Below are positions 38,347 through 48,039 of a stretch of 64,000 nucleotides of DNA, piece after piece. Below the pieces are notes generated by a model. The model saw nothing but the letters and a program-made list of their open reading frames with translations. It was not told the origin of the DNA and searched no databases. The DNA lies in contig JALQPE010000535.1 in assembly GCA_030407315.1 (NCBI GenBank), positions 62,001 through 126,000 of the forward strand. The letters run 5' to 3'. Numbering within the stretch: the first letter of the stretch is position 1; every line of letters begins with the position of its first letter. Both the position numbers and the translations under genes were made by a program. This DNA is from Asparagopsis taxiformis (Eukaryota; Rhodophyta; Florideophyceae; Bonnemaisoniales; Bonnemaisoniaceae).

Positions 38347-40095
38347 ATGGGAAGCAGAGCTTGTATTACGGATCATGCAACGAGCGACTCTACTCAAAGG
38401 ACAGACGGCGAAGAGTTGTCCGTCTTGCTAGCAAACGCTTTAACAAAGGACCTTATCGGACCTTCCGTCAGTGAGCTCGATTCAAGAAGGAGAGAGGTAA
38501 AAGCCATATTGCATGTCATTGACAATCAATTCAACAGTCCACCACACAGTGCATCTTTGGATTTGCAGCGTGTGCAAAGTTCGTTGTGTAGGAGGCTATA
38601 TGAAGCGTGGGGTGGTGAACAAGAGTTTAACAACTGGTCACACCAGGCTGTTAAGATCTCCTATTGGTCAAAGCCATTTGTACGCTTCTTCGCCTCCGAC
38701 CTCAAAGAGGTTTTCGTGTCCACCGGTGGCACCGTGTACACAACGTTGGACAGTAGCAAAAGGATATCTGGAAGTGAGGATTTGGTGAGTCATCCTGCGA
38801 GGACGCTGACGAATGATAATTCCACATATGAAGCGAAGATTCTGGTAGAGTCTGACATCAAGCAAAGGAGGGTTTTAAAGTATCTGGAAGGTTTCAGTCT
38901 TCACTACACATTCATACAAAAAGAATGGGAAACAGGCAAAACTGTTTTTTATATCGAAGTAGCGACTAAGATACCTAGAGCAAGTTTAGATCGTAATCCC
39001 GAGTATGTCAAAGTTGCGAAAGATTCTCTCACAGAGGAGGAGTTTTCGGATAGACCACTGGATCAACAGGAGGACTCGAGCACCACCAAGAACTGGCTAG
39101 GCGACCTGATATTGGGGGAATGTTACAGAGAAATGTCTGATGCGGAAATCTTGAAGGTCTACGAAGCAGTTCAAAGGGTCACAACTGAAAGGTTTATTGA
39201 TGATACAATGAATGAACTGGAAAGAGAGGAGTTCCTTCAGTTCTACTCTGAAGCTGGAAATTATAATGACGTATTATCGAGCAGGATTTTCGCGGCTATT
39301 GCTGCTGAAAGAATCCGCGCCACGGGTACTCTCGTTGATATTGAAGTTGATAACTACAAAGATACAGGGCCTTTTTCGTGGCACAAAGGCATTGGGCATC
39401 CTATTTACAATCGATACCTGCCTGATGATTGCAGTTATAAGAAGATGAAAATCAGGAATTACGAAGACAAAATGGAGATCCGTTGTAGCTGGCCTATGAC
39501 TATGCTACTGCCGACTGTTCTTGGCATCGTGTCCATAGTTTTGTACCTAGTGTATAGACCCGGAGACAGTAATCCAGCTACGGACATTTCTGCAATTGGT
39601 GGAATTGCGTTTGGGGTTATTCTGGGCGGAAGTACAGCGATAAAAAAGTTTGTTCATCCCGACTGGGAGCTGGCCGATATGATGCACAGAAGATACAGTT
39701 CGAAAAGCATGAGAGGGTATGCAAGGGCATCGCGAAGAGGACTGACATTATTGAGGACTCTGGCAAACTCCAAAAGGTCTGTAAGGAAGAAAATTTCGAC
39801 GAAATATTCGTGCATCATTGGCGAGCAGCTTGGAGGTGACATAGCGTTTGACCTGGAGATGTCGTGCCAAGACCTCACTCGTTACGGTGTTTTCAAACTA
39901 TGTGAGACACAGAATCTATCCACGGGTCGAGAGGACGGAATGTTACTCGTTCGATACGACGACAGACTGGGTCAGTTGAAGATAGGAAACGACGGAAACT
40001 TCTACATTCGAGAAATGAAATTCAAACTCGGACTACCATGCGACACCAATCGGTTCAGGAATGTGTCGGTATCTGACCAAAGGTTGGTAAAATAG
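38347..40095 (+). CDS. Membrane protein of unknown family, tandem copy 2
   Basis: A 582-residue protein. The open frame reaches back to 38272 (TTG), but the first ATG, 38347 (MGSRACITDHATSDSTQ), aligns with the start of copy 1. It has the same layout: a soluble N-terminal domain, two central hydrophobic helices (MTMLLPTVLGIVSIVLYLV; AIGGIAFGVILGGSTAI), and a basic C-terminal domain (RRYSSKSMRGYARASRRG). The conserved C-terminal phrases DLTRYGVFKLCET and VRYDDRLG are shared with copy 1. It has a small insert (NLSTGRE) after FKLCETQ. Function unknown; the tandem position shows local duplication. Confidence 0.75.
   Translation: MGSRACITDHATSDSTQRTDGEELSVLLANALTKDLIGPSVSELDSRRREVKAILHVIDNQFNSPPHSASLDLQRVQSSLCRRLYEAWGGEQEFNNWSHQAVKISYWSKPFVRFFASDLKEVFVSTGGTVYTTLDSSKRISGSEDLVSHPARTLTNDNSTYEAKILVESDIKQRRVLKYLEGFSLHYTFIQKEWETGKTVFYIEVATKIPRASLDRNPEYVKVAKDSLTEEEFSDRPLDQQEDSSTTKNWLGDLILGECYREMSDAEILKVYEAVQRVTTERFIDDTMNELEREEFLQFYSEAGNYNDVLSSRIFAAIAAERIRATGTLVDIEVDNYKDTGPFSWHKGIGHPIYNRYLPDDCSYKKMKIRNYEDKMEIRCSWPMTMLLPTVLGIVSIVLYLVYRPGDSNPATDISAIGGIAFGVILGGSTAIKKFVHPDWELADMMHRRYSSKSMRGYARASRRGLTLLRTLANSKRSVRKKISTKYSCIIGEQLGGDIAFDLEMSCQDLTRYGVFKLCETQNLSTGREDGMLLVRYDDRLGQLKIGNDGNFYIREMKFKLGLPCDTNRFRNVSVSDQRLVK
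38621..38876 (+). repeat. Near-identical 256-bp tract, copy 2 (gene-conversion candidate)
   Basis: Partner of 36169-36424 at an offset of 2452 bp. It encodes about 85 residues that are identical in both proteins. Confidence 0.93.
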
Positions 40096-40417
40096 AACGC
40101 TCAACGAGACATCGAGAGCACAATACAACAGTGCATCAACGGCCGGCCCATATCTCAACAAACAATCATCCATCTCCAACGATGCACCAACTAGAAAAAA
40201 CGTGTGGCAGATTTTTCCACCATCAAAACACCCAAAAAATAACGCCATCTCAATGTGGAGCATACGCTCCCAACCAATAAAACGCTCCGACAACCGACAC
40301 CACATCCAATCGCCATCCTCTAAATCCGCCTCTACCCAGCACCCAACCATCTACAAAGACCAACTCGCACATCGCCAACAACCTCTCACAACCCAATCGC
40401 ATCCGACCCATCCCGAA
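40096..40417. other. Intergenic, 322 bp
   Basis: Between tandem copy 2 and the thioredoxin-like gene, both plus. A- and C-rich, with an open frame but no ATG that fits. Probably 3' and 5' untranslated sequence and promoter. Confidence 0.5.
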
Positions 40418-40963
40418 ATGCGCGCCGCCTTCCTCCCCGCGCACGCGTCCCTCCCGCGGCGTGCGAGCCGCACCAGTCCTCGGTGCACGCTCGCGCCGCC
40501 GCCCATGCCTCCGCATTCGCGAAACACGCCACCGCCGCCGCCACAGCCACAGCCGCAATCGCCCCCGCACACACAGCCGTCGCCAGAGCCCGCCGTCGCG
40601 CTCGCGCAAGCGCTCGTCGGCCGCGATGCGCTGCATGCCGCGATTCGCGCGTCGACGTCGCCCTTTGTGGTCGTGATGTTCCACGCGCGTTGGTGCAGAA
40701 CCTGCAAGACATTGGCGGCCAAACTGCCGCGTGTCGCGCGTGATTTTCCGTCCGTCGCGTGGGTCAGCATCGATTTTGCCGAGATGGAGAACAAACCGTT
40801 GTGTGCAGAGCTGTCGGTTAAATTGCTGCCCACCTTTCATATTTACGGCCGTCGCGATGGCGATGGTGACGCTCAGATGGCGCTGTTGGAGCAGTTTACT
40901 GCAGGTCCGTTTGGCGTCAAACGACTCGTGGAGAGATTGCACGAATCCGGTGCTGGTGGTTGA
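40418..40963 (+). CDS. Plastid thioredoxin-like protein with CRTC active site
   Basis: A 181-residue protein. The frame is open upstream, but the ATG at 40418 starts a transit peptide (MRAAFLPAHASLPRRASRTS) followed by a Pro/Gln-rich linker (PPPPPQPQPQSPP). The thioredoxin domain covers residues about 65-178: VVVMFHARWCRTCKTLA with C93/C96, VAWVSIDFAEMENKPLC, and the cis-proline segment VKLLPTFHIY. The CRTC motif is shared in pattern with the proteins at 12647 (CRSC) and 46800 (CRAC). Probably a stromal oxidoreductase of the atypical thioredoxin group. The 5' part is unusually GC- and Pro-rich compared with its neighbours. Confidence 0.85.
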   Translation: MRAAFLPAHASLPRRASRTSPRCTLAPPPMPPHSRNTPPPPPQPQPQSPPHTQPSPEPAVALAQALVGRDALHAAIRASTSPFVVVMFHARWCRTCKTLAAKLPRVARDFPSVAWVSIDFAEMENKPLCAELSVKLLPTFHIYGRRDGDGDAQMALLEQFTAGPFGVKRLVERLHESGAGG

Positions 40964-41294
40964 TAGAGCGTTACGACGCGTATGTTGCGTCGTTGCGTGC
41001 TTTCAAACTTTCTACTCGCTGCGACTGGTTGACCGGTTTCTGTTGCTTTTGTTAAATTTTTGCTCGCTAAACCCCCCTGGGACTGCCGCTTTGTCGATTG
41101 ATTAAAGTTTTGTATAGATGTTTCAGCGTCTGTCAGTTTGGACCAAGTTTATTGCAATTCATAGGTGGCTGGGTGCGGACGCGTGCGTTCACAGATGCGT
41201 TGCCTTTGTCGCTATGTTGCATTGATAGCTGTGTTTGGTGTATTGTTGTTTGCGCATTCATCCACTTTGTCAACTTGCGTCTTCGTGTTGCGTC
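40964..41294. other. Intergenic, 331 bp
   Basis: Between the thioredoxin-like gene and the small two-TM gene, both plus. T-rich; no feature recognised. Confidence 0.45.
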
Positions 41295-41591
41295 ATGTCG
41301 CCAAAAGAGCATCCGTTCCTTATTTGCAGTCTAGTGGTGTCCGTCATTCTGTTCATCGCGACTATCGTTTGCATTATAGTCGGAGCGACGCTGAGAAATA
41401 ACTTGACCAATACTGCGAGCGATTATGTCTTTGAGAAAATACTGCCGCCTGTTATCGTGTTCCTGCTGCTGTCATTGATCGTGTGTGTTGTCCTGGTTGT
41501 GCGATATAGACGGAGCAAGGGTGGTGGGGAGGAGGAAGATGCGAGAGAGGTCGACGTGGAAGCGGTAGCACCTGATGCAATCGAGGGTTAG
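41295..41591 (+). CDS. Small two-TM membrane protein
   Basis: A 98-residue protein from the first ATG of its frame (MSPKEHPFLICSLVV). Two strong hydrophobic helices (residues about 9-30, LICSLVVSVILFIATIVCIIVG, and 48-69, ILPPVIVFLLLSLIVCVVLVV) are joined by a polar loop with NLTNTAS. A basic stop-transfer RYRRSK and an acidic tail (EEEDAREVDVEAV) follow. The clean pattern makes a real gene likely. The family is unknown. Confidence 0.6.
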   Translation: MSPKEHPFLICSLVVSVILFIATIVCIIVGATLRNNLTNTASDYVFEKILPPVIVFLLLSLIVCVVLVVRYRRSKGGGEEEDAREVDVEAVAPDAIEG

Positions 41592-41788
41592 TCTACTGGC
41601 AGGGACGTGCAAGTGGGTTGCACGTGTTTGTACCATCGAGAGCTACTTACGGCCTATGTTCAAATTTTACTTGCAACACTAATCTAATCGCACCTTGCGA
41701 GGAACGATACGCCGACTTGGCCTGAAAAATAACAAAAACTTGATGCGTTTCTCTACAATGTTATCGCAGTACTGATTATCTTGGGATG

Positions 41789-44700
41789 TTACTGAATGTT
41801 AGAGTATATGTAATCGGCAGCCGCATCGATATTCCCGTCACACTCCAGTAAAGCATCAACGAGAAAATCGATATCAGCAACTTGTGTCACTTGCTGCAGA
41901 TAACGAACCAACGACGGAAAGTCATCGGCTTTCTTATCCGTTGCATTAGATGCTTGTCGTTCACTTTCCGTACCCGCCACTCCCTCCCCAGACTCTTCCA
42001 GCGGCGTGTTTGACCGTTCCGATGAACTCGCGTCCGGAACGAAAGCCGTGAACGGCACCACCGGTGCTGCAAAACTCCGGCTTCGCATGTTTCTACGTGG
42101 ATCAACGGCAGTTGCCATATTTGCTTGTGAATCTGCTTTCTTCGCCCTCTTCACATTGTGCATACCTTGCGCAACAGAGAGATCCCGAGGTACGGAAAAT
42201 GACGCCGCCATTGGCGCTATGACTGCTGATGGTTTGCGTGCCGCCGCATTCTTCCGACGTGAAGCAAACATAGTGGTTGGATATTTGCGAACCTCATTCG
42301 CTGTGACCTTGGCATCGCCATTGTCTGAAAACGTCAGGTCGATGACATCCGTCCCACCGACTGAATGACCAGCTTGTGCAGAGTTCGCAACATTCGCCTG
42401 AGGAGCAATTGGCAAGTTCTGCTGAACTGCTTGTTGCCCTGACGCGACTTGTTTATTCGGCGTTGCCTCAAGCAGTGTGGATATTCGGCTCTTCTTCGTC
42501 TTTCTCGGCTTGGCAATTTTTTCCTTCGCCCTAGAATTCTTTGGAGCAATCGGCGCGCCCGGCATTGGCTGCGACGGCCAAGGGGCACCCACCGATGGAG
42601 CAAGCTCTCGGAACTCTGAACTGCTATCTGATGTTGATTGATTCGCTACAGACGGTACCGGCGCTACTTGCGTCTGCATTACCGTCGGTGCGCCAAGTTG
42701 TGTACTCGCCTGTCCAGATTGCTTCCCCTCATTTGCCACCTTCTTTTTCTTCCCTGTATTCGTGGAACTATCCATTTCCCAATCATTGTCAGTGAAGTCT
42801 GCACTACTGCCATCCACATCATCCTGGTTCCCAGACTTGTTGGGTACGTTCCAATCGTCACTGCCGCTGTCCATATCGGAGAAAAAGTCAATTTGCTGGA
42901 ATCGCCGCGCACGGTTTGCCCTCTCCTTCCGACTGAACGATCCGACCCGCGTCCTTTCCTCGATACATTCATTATACGCATACAACGCAGAGCCCACATC
43001 ATTGGACTTTAGCGCCTTCACCGCAGCATGAATATCCGCATCCTTTCGCAACCAGACTGGTACGTGCAGCTCATCGTTAGCTCCGGCGGCATCTAGGCAA
43101 ATGTCTTCTTGCTTCACATCGGGCAAGCTCGTTTCTCCCACGCGCAACAGCTTTGGACTCCAATCACTCAGTAGCTTGGCGAGCTGAGTACGCTCATGTC
43201 GACCGGGTGAAACTGATTCCGGACTGCTGTTCGCTGAATTTGCACATGTTTCAGTTGCTTTCTCCAATGCTGCTGAGCGGACATCTAGCTGTTCAAGTAC
43301 ATATTCTAATTCCTTCTGTCGTTTCCCCTGCTCAATGGCAGCCCCATGAGATGTACTAAACTTTCCTGCACCGACCGCAACCGCTTCTGTCCTCAACTTG
43401 TGGCGAGCTGTGTCCAAAATAATTTCGTCAACACTTCCCTCAGATATAAGGCGCATAATATGCACAGTGCGCTTTTGTCCGATGCGTTGAATTCTAGACA
43501 CAGCCTGCAAGTCCGCACACGGATTCCAATCGGAATCGAACAGGATAACCGTGTCTGCAGTTTGTAAGTTGATACCAACTCCACCTGCTCTTGTTGACAG
43601 CAGGAAAACAGGGATATCTGACCCCTCCCGGTTGAACTCAGTTACCTGAGACATGCGGAAGCTTGAATCTGTTTGACCATCCAACCGCCCAAACTTGATT
43701 TTGAGGAAATCCATCAAGTCCTCCAAGAAGTCGAGCACTCTATGAAACTGAGAAAATATGAGTACTCGATGCCCACCTGCCAACAGACGAGGTAAGCAAT
43801 GATAAAGAAACAGGAACTTCCCCGAACTAGATATGAACTTTGGACTAGTCAGCGCGTTATGATCATACAATGCCGAAGAACAAATGAATGGATGATTGCC
43901 CACAGCTCGCATAGACATCAAGATGTTCAAAAGACCCATATCTTGCTGCCTCGCACGCCTTTGGAAATGTAAGCTGAGAGCCTTTTGCAAGGCGCCCATG
44001 GGGCAGGTGATTACAACTTCGTCTGCCGATGAGAAGGACGGGCACACATCGGCTCGAACGCGACGCCGGAAGAAGGGACGAATAATTGTGTGAAGACGAT
44101 CTACAATTACAGCTTGCTCCGCATTTGTCAATCCGCTCCCACCTCTACCCTCAAATGGTGCAGAGAACCATTGTTCGAATACCGCTTTGCTGCTGAAGAT
44201 TCGAGGGTTGAGAATGTTCATCAAGCTCCACAATTCCTTCAAGTTGTTGGACAGGGGCGTGCCCGTTAACAATAGACGACGCTGAGCCCCTTCGTATTTC
44301 CGAATGCCCAGACCGAGTTTAGACTGGTCATTCTTCAATCTGTGCGCTTCGTCCACGACCAAGTATTCAAACTCAATCTTCCGGAATTTCTTCAGCAACG
44401 CGTTATATTCATACATTGGAGATATTACATCATATCGCGTTTTGGTGAAGAGATCACGCAGAGCAACTTCGTAACTAGTTACTAATATGTCAAAGTTGTC
44501 TTCCCTCAAAACTTCATCAAGACTTTCCATTCTCTGTGCGCCTTGTCCAATGTGGGTCACTGCTTTGATCTGCCCAGGGTACCAAGCTTCAATTTCAGCT
44601 TTCCAGTGCTCACAAACGTTCTTCGGCGCAATAACTAGATGCGGTCCTCTAGAACCAGAAAGCACAAGTGAAGCTAAGAACGCGACGGCTTGTATGGTCT

Positions 44701-46462
44701 TACCAAGACCCATTTCATCGGCCAAAATTGCATTGAGACCCTGTGCATCGAGCGTTAGAAGCCATTTCACACCTTCGGTCTGATGGGGTTGAAGCTCACG
44801 ATCCGCACCGTTCGGAGGAGCAAATACTTCCTCCTTCTGAAGACTCGGTTTTGTTGGTTTCGGTTCTGTTCCAGGTTTCACAGGGGCAGATGCATTCTCT
44901 GTCAAGTCGACAACGCCTTCGTTTGGCTTGGGGACGGCCTGTCCAGGGTCTGAGGACGAATCTGGTTTCTTCCCAGTTTCCGCTCCTTGTACGGAAACAT
45001 CAGATTTGTTCTCAGTTTTGCTTGCCTCATCCGCAGCTGCAGAATGGTCCGGCTTCTTCTCATTTTCGCCCGCCACATCAGCCATAGCCATGTGTAGTTG
45101 ATGGGCAATGTCTGCACTTTGCTTGACCAGGAAATCGAGCCTTTCGCGCTGTTCGCGTGCAGAGAGCTCAACCTCAGAAACTTGGAAGAGATCTGAAGGT
45201 CGGGTGCGTTTCCTGCGCAAGTTGCGTTTTCGGCGCTGCCGTCGTACCCAAGAGCCTGCCCCTTCGAAACCATCTTCACTGTCGTCGTCTTGTCCGACAG
45301 CATCCTCGTCGTCTGCTTCTTCGCCGTCACCTGCCTCTATTTCTTCTTCCTCAATAACTTCAATCTGCACATCGGAACTGGAGTCCTTATCGGAAGCATC
45401 ATCATCACTAATTTGAACCTTATTCCGTCGCAAACGAGCCGAGGAACGGGTACCGCGTCTGCGGCTGGATGGTGGCTCATTGCGCTCTTCTTCATCAGCA
45501 GAGGAGATGAGCTGGGCATTTTTGGAACCCTTTGCAGAAGTGTTGAATTTGAGTTTACCGAGCAGTGAAGAGCGGCTGTTCAATCTTTTCTGCAGCAAAT
45601 GTGGTTTCTTAGGAAGCGGCACGCTGGGCGGCTTTTTCTTGAGGGAGAGGCTCTTGGAGCGACGAGTAGTGACCCCCTCGACAGCGTGCACGTTGTCTGC
45701 AATACTTTCTGCAATGGCACGCTTCTCATCGTCATCACCGCAAAGGGAGTCCACCTCCGGGTGACTAACCTTTCGTTTCAAAGCGCGGTTGCGTCTACTC
45801 GTGCTACGAACTACTGGCGGCTCATCTTCATCAGAATCGGACTGCAAACTGGAAGTCATTGCGATAAGTCGATTACGTCCCTCCGAGGTTTTCCATGCTT
45901 CAAGAATTTCCTCGACCTGCTCATTGGTCTCTGCGGCTGAAAGAAGAATTTTCAATTGGTCATCCATAGAAAGAGCAGAGTGCGCTTTGCGAACGGGCTG
46001 TTTTCTAGAGGGTTTTTTCGGGGATACATCTTCTGGCGGGTGTTGGATGGGCTTGGCAGGGTTAGGTTTGGACTTTGCAGAACGAGCAGTTTTTCGTCGA
46101 GGCGGCTTTGGAGGTGGAGGAAGCGGAATAGGTTGATCATCTGAGGACGACGTGGCCTTCAATTTTGGCCTTGTACGACGTGTGAGCGAACTAGAGCGCA
46201 AGGAGGAACGACGAGTATTTGAAGGTTGATTGGGCACAACCTCGTCGTCATCTTCGTCGTCGTCGTCAGTGTCTGGTAGGGGCTTGATCTGTTGATCATC
46301 AAAACCATGCATTTGCACCTGCGGGACGGCACGGTCGCCATCAGAGAGCTGAATGGGATCCGAAGCGTCCTCTGGAATGATAGAGCGCGTTGGTTGACGG
46401 CGGGAAGCGCGAGTGCGGCGCGGCGGAGGATGATCAGTGGATGGGTGCTTCGTTCGAGTCAT
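41789..46462 (-). CDS. SNF2-family chromatin-remodelling ATPase with C-terminal CUE/UBA-like domain
   Basis: A 1557-residue protein starting at ATG 46460-46462. Residues 1-540 are low-complexity, alternating basic and acidic, with short Ser/Asp and Pro/Lys runs. The SNF2 ATPase spans about 555-1070: LQPHQTEGVKWLL, the Walker A ADEMGLGKT, the DEAH box (VVDEAHRLKN), LLTGTPLSNN, then the helicase C lobe with LIFSQFHRVLDFLEDLMD, LSTRAGGVGINLQTAD and the arginine fingers QAVSRIQRIGQKR. The ATPase looks Snf2/ISWI-like rather than INO80- or SWR1-like (no large insertion). The last 45 residues (DIDFLVDALLECDGNIDAAADYI) resemble a ubiquitin-binding CUE/UBA domain. No bromodomain, chromodomain or SANT domain was recognised. 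Confidence 0.88.
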   Translation of the reverse strand: MTRTKHPSTDHPPPRRTRASRRQPTRSIIPEDASDPIQLSDGDRAVPQVQMHGFDDQQIKPLPDTDDDDEDDDEVVPNQPSNTRRSSLRSSSLTRRTRPKLKATSSSDDQPIPLPPPPKPPRRKTARSAKSKPNPAKPIQHPPEDVSPKKPSRKQPVRKAHSALSMDDQLKILLSAAETNEQVEEILEAWKTSEGRNRLIAMTSSLQSDSDEDEPPVVRSTSRRNRALKRKVSHPEVDSLCGDDDEKRAIAESIADNVHAVEGVTTRRSKSLSLKKKPPSVPLPKKPHLLQKRLNSRSSLLGKLKFNTSAKGSKNAQLISSADEEERNEPPSSRRRGTRSSARLRRNKVQISDDDASDKDSSSDVQIEVIEEEEIEAGDGEEADDEDAVGQDDDSEDGFEGAGSWVRRQRRKRNLRRKRTRPSDLFQVSEVELSAREQRERLDFLVKQSADIAHQLHMAMADVAGENEKKPDHSAAADEASKTENKSDVSVQGAETGKKPDSSSDPGQAVPKPNEGVVDLTENASAPVKPGTEPKPTKPSLQKEEVFAPPNGADRELQPHQTEGVKWLLTLDAQGLNAILADEMGLGKTIQAVAFLASLVLSGSRGPHLVIAPKNVCEHWKAEIEAWYPGQIKAVTHIGQGAQRMESLDEVLREDNFDILVTSYEVALRDLFTKTRYDVISPMYEYNALLKKFRKIEFEYLVVDEAHRLKNDQSKLGLGIRKYEGAQRRLLLTGTPLSNNLKELWSLMNILNPRIFSSKAVFEQWFSAPFEGRGGSGLTNAEQAVIVDRLHTIIRPFFRRRVRADVCPSFSSADEVVITCPMGALQKALSLHFQRRARQQDMGLLNILMSMRAVGNHPFICSSALYDHNALTSPKFISSSGKFLFLYHCLPRLLAGGHRVLIFSQFHRVLDFLEDLMDFLKIKFGRLDGQTDSSFRMSQVTEFNREGSDIPVFLLSTRAGGVGINLQTADTVILFDSDWNPCADLQAVSRIQRIGQKRTVHIMRLISEGSVDEIILDTARHKLRTEAVAVGAGKFSTSHGAAIEQGKRQKELEYVLEQLDVRSAALEKATETCANSANSSPESVSPGRHERTQLAKLLSDWSPKLLRVGETSLPDVKQEDICLDAAGANDELHVPVWLRKDADIHAAVKALKSNDVGSALYAYNECIEERTRVGSFSRKERANRARRFQQIDFFSDMDSGSDDWNVPNKSGNQDDVDGSSADFTDNDWEMDSSTNTGKKKKVANEGKQSGQASTQLGAPTVMQTQVAPVPSVANQSTSDSSSEFRELAPSVGAPWPSQPMPGAPIAPKNSRAKEKIAKPRKTKKSRISTLLEATPNKQVASGQQAVQQNLPIAPQANVANSAQAGHSVGGTDVIDLTFSDNGDAKVTANEVRKYPTTMFASRRKNAAARKPSAVIAPMAASFSVPRDLSVAQGMHNVKRAKKADSQANMATAVDPRRNMRSRSFAAPVVPFTAFVPDASSSERSNTPLEESGEGVAGTESERQASNATDKKADDFPSLVRYLQQVTQVADIDFLVDALLECDGNIDAAADYIYSNIQ

Positions 46463-46799
46463 GAGTAGCTGGTACGGATGAAAGATTGAGGGGTGATTTG
46501 AGTGGCAGTCGTGACGGGCTCTAATAGAGTCGTTGTTGTTGTAACGTGTGAGCGCGCGTGCATGCTTTATGGAAATTGATGAGAAACACAGTTGGCGCGA
46601 ATAGTATTACTGAAGGAATTGGCGGCAAACGGGCAGACGCTAGTCGAAATTTAAATTTTAAAGAAAATTGGCGCTCGTTTTTTGATGCAGATTGCAGCTA
46701 GTAACACTGGACAGGCTGTCGGCAGCGTACAAGATACTCGGTAAAGTAGTTATTTAATTTTTATGTACAAGTCACAAGCGTGTTTGCACGACCGACATG
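46463..46799. other. Intergenic, 337 bp
   Basis: Upstream of the SNF2 gene and downstream of the thioredoxin-like gene, both minus. AT-rich around 46650-46700; no gene recognised. The SNF2 promoter is expected here. Confidence 0.45.
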
Positions 46800-47270
46800 C
46801 TAGGCGTCTTCAAACACATAATCTTCTATTCGAAAGTCGTCACTGGAATACTCCCAAACGCGATCACGAATCTTATCCGTATTGCGCGGCCCAACAAACT
46901 GATCGAGCACGCCGACCTGACCAGCCCCGCCGCCCTTCTCGTCGCGAAAGGTGTACAAATGCACGGCGGGCACAGCGAGCACGCCGAGCTGTTGGCACAA
47001 CGAATGATTCTGTCGTTGCGTAACGTCCATTTCACAAAAACTAACGCGGTCACGTAAATGCGCAAATTCCTGTGCGAGACGCGCATAGGCGTTGCTCGCA
47101 TAGGCACAGGCGCGACAGTTTTGCGAAATAAAGCTGAACACGACCAGATTGGGCGCGCTGGCGGCCGGTAGAGCGGCGGAGAATTCGGACGGATTCTGTA
47201 CACGCTGCACGCACATCGAAACAGAGGCGTTTGCGACGCGCGGCGCGGCAACGACGACGAAACAGCTCAT
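46800..47270 (-). CDS. Thioredoxin-like protein with CRAC active site
   Basis: A 156-residue protein starting at ATG 47268-47270. The N-terminus (MSCFVVVAAPRVANASVSMC) could be a short transit peptide, though it is weaker than in the other two. The thioredoxin core is NLVVFSFISQNCRACAYASN with C52/C55, VSFCEMDVTQRQNHSLC, and cis-proline LAVPAVHLYTF. The segment DEKGGGAGQVGVLDQFVGPR is close in pattern to the 40418 protein (GDAQMALLEQFTAGPFG), which supports common origin. Redox function is inferred from the fold and the Cys pair. Confidence 0.78.
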   Translation of the reverse strand: MSCFVVVAAPRVANASVSMCVQRVQNPSEFSAALPAASAPNLVVFSFISQNCRACAYASNAYARLAQEFAHLRDRVSFCEMDVTQRQNHSLCQQLGVLAVPAVHLYTFRDEKGGGAGQVGVLDQFVGPRNTDKIRDRVWEYSSDDFRIEDYVFEDA

Positions 47271-48039
47271 GGCGATGGACGGGCTACGAGATGCGCTTGG
47301 TTTCGGTGCGCGCGTTGGATGGTTGGTTATATGGCGTGTCGCGACGGACGCTATGGCATTTGCGCTGACGAGACGCTGAGAGATAGTGCGAGAAAGATCG
47401 TGTTTGTGATTTGCGCGTGGCGAATCGTTATTGGATGCTTAGGCTGAAATATGCGGCGCGTGGGCGATGCCGTCCGCCTCCAGTCCAGATTTGCTGCCCT
47501 TCATAGTTTCTACTAAATTTATTGCCGCCGCTTTGTGGCAACCATGCGATTTTCGGTTGGTGATACCCGTTTGGTACACGTGTAGGGCTTTTGTTCTCTG
47601 GATGGACATTATGCGATGTGGCATTGGTCGCGCGCAACGCTGGTGGACCGTTGCGTGTGACTTGGTCGTGATCTTTGGTGTTGTCTATCTTCTAGAGACG
47701 CCAGGCATCTTTATCATGTGCCAGAGTATTCTTGACACATGCATGCATGTCACTTGCACCAACTTGATAGAAACGCATACCGCCCGCACTTACGTCCTCG
47801 TCATCCAATACACCTTCCTACAAAACACAGATATCACTCGCTGGCGCCGAGCTCCAACACCAAACATCCAGCGCATCCCAACAAGATCTCCGCTCTGCTC
47901 CAGGTAATCAAACTCCAATTCTCTCCCCAAAGTACCAAATTTCCCAAAATAAACTCCAAAAAACCAAAATATCCAGACCTACTGCATTCGCCCTCTCCAT
48001 CCCTTCGACGCCGCCACAGCCATCACGCGCGTCGCAACA
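47271..48039. other. Divergent intergenic region, 769 bp
   Basis: Between the CRAC thioredoxin-like gene (minus) and eIF4A3 (plus). A 146-codon ATG frame at 47467-47907 is present but not supported (see rejected items). The last 130 bp before the eIF4A3 ATG are C- and A-rich, like other 5' leaders here. Confidence 0.45.

Noticed and set aside
42006..46144. Numerous 60-120 codon plus-strand frames antisense to the SNF2 gene
   Set aside because: They are mirror frames of the low-complexity and helicase coding sequence, with no independent domain or start context.
47467..47907. 146-codon ATG frame upstream of eIF4A3, partly hydrophobic
   Set aside because: No domain, no paralogue, irregular composition, and it lies where both divergent promoters should be. 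Chance remains the simpler reading.
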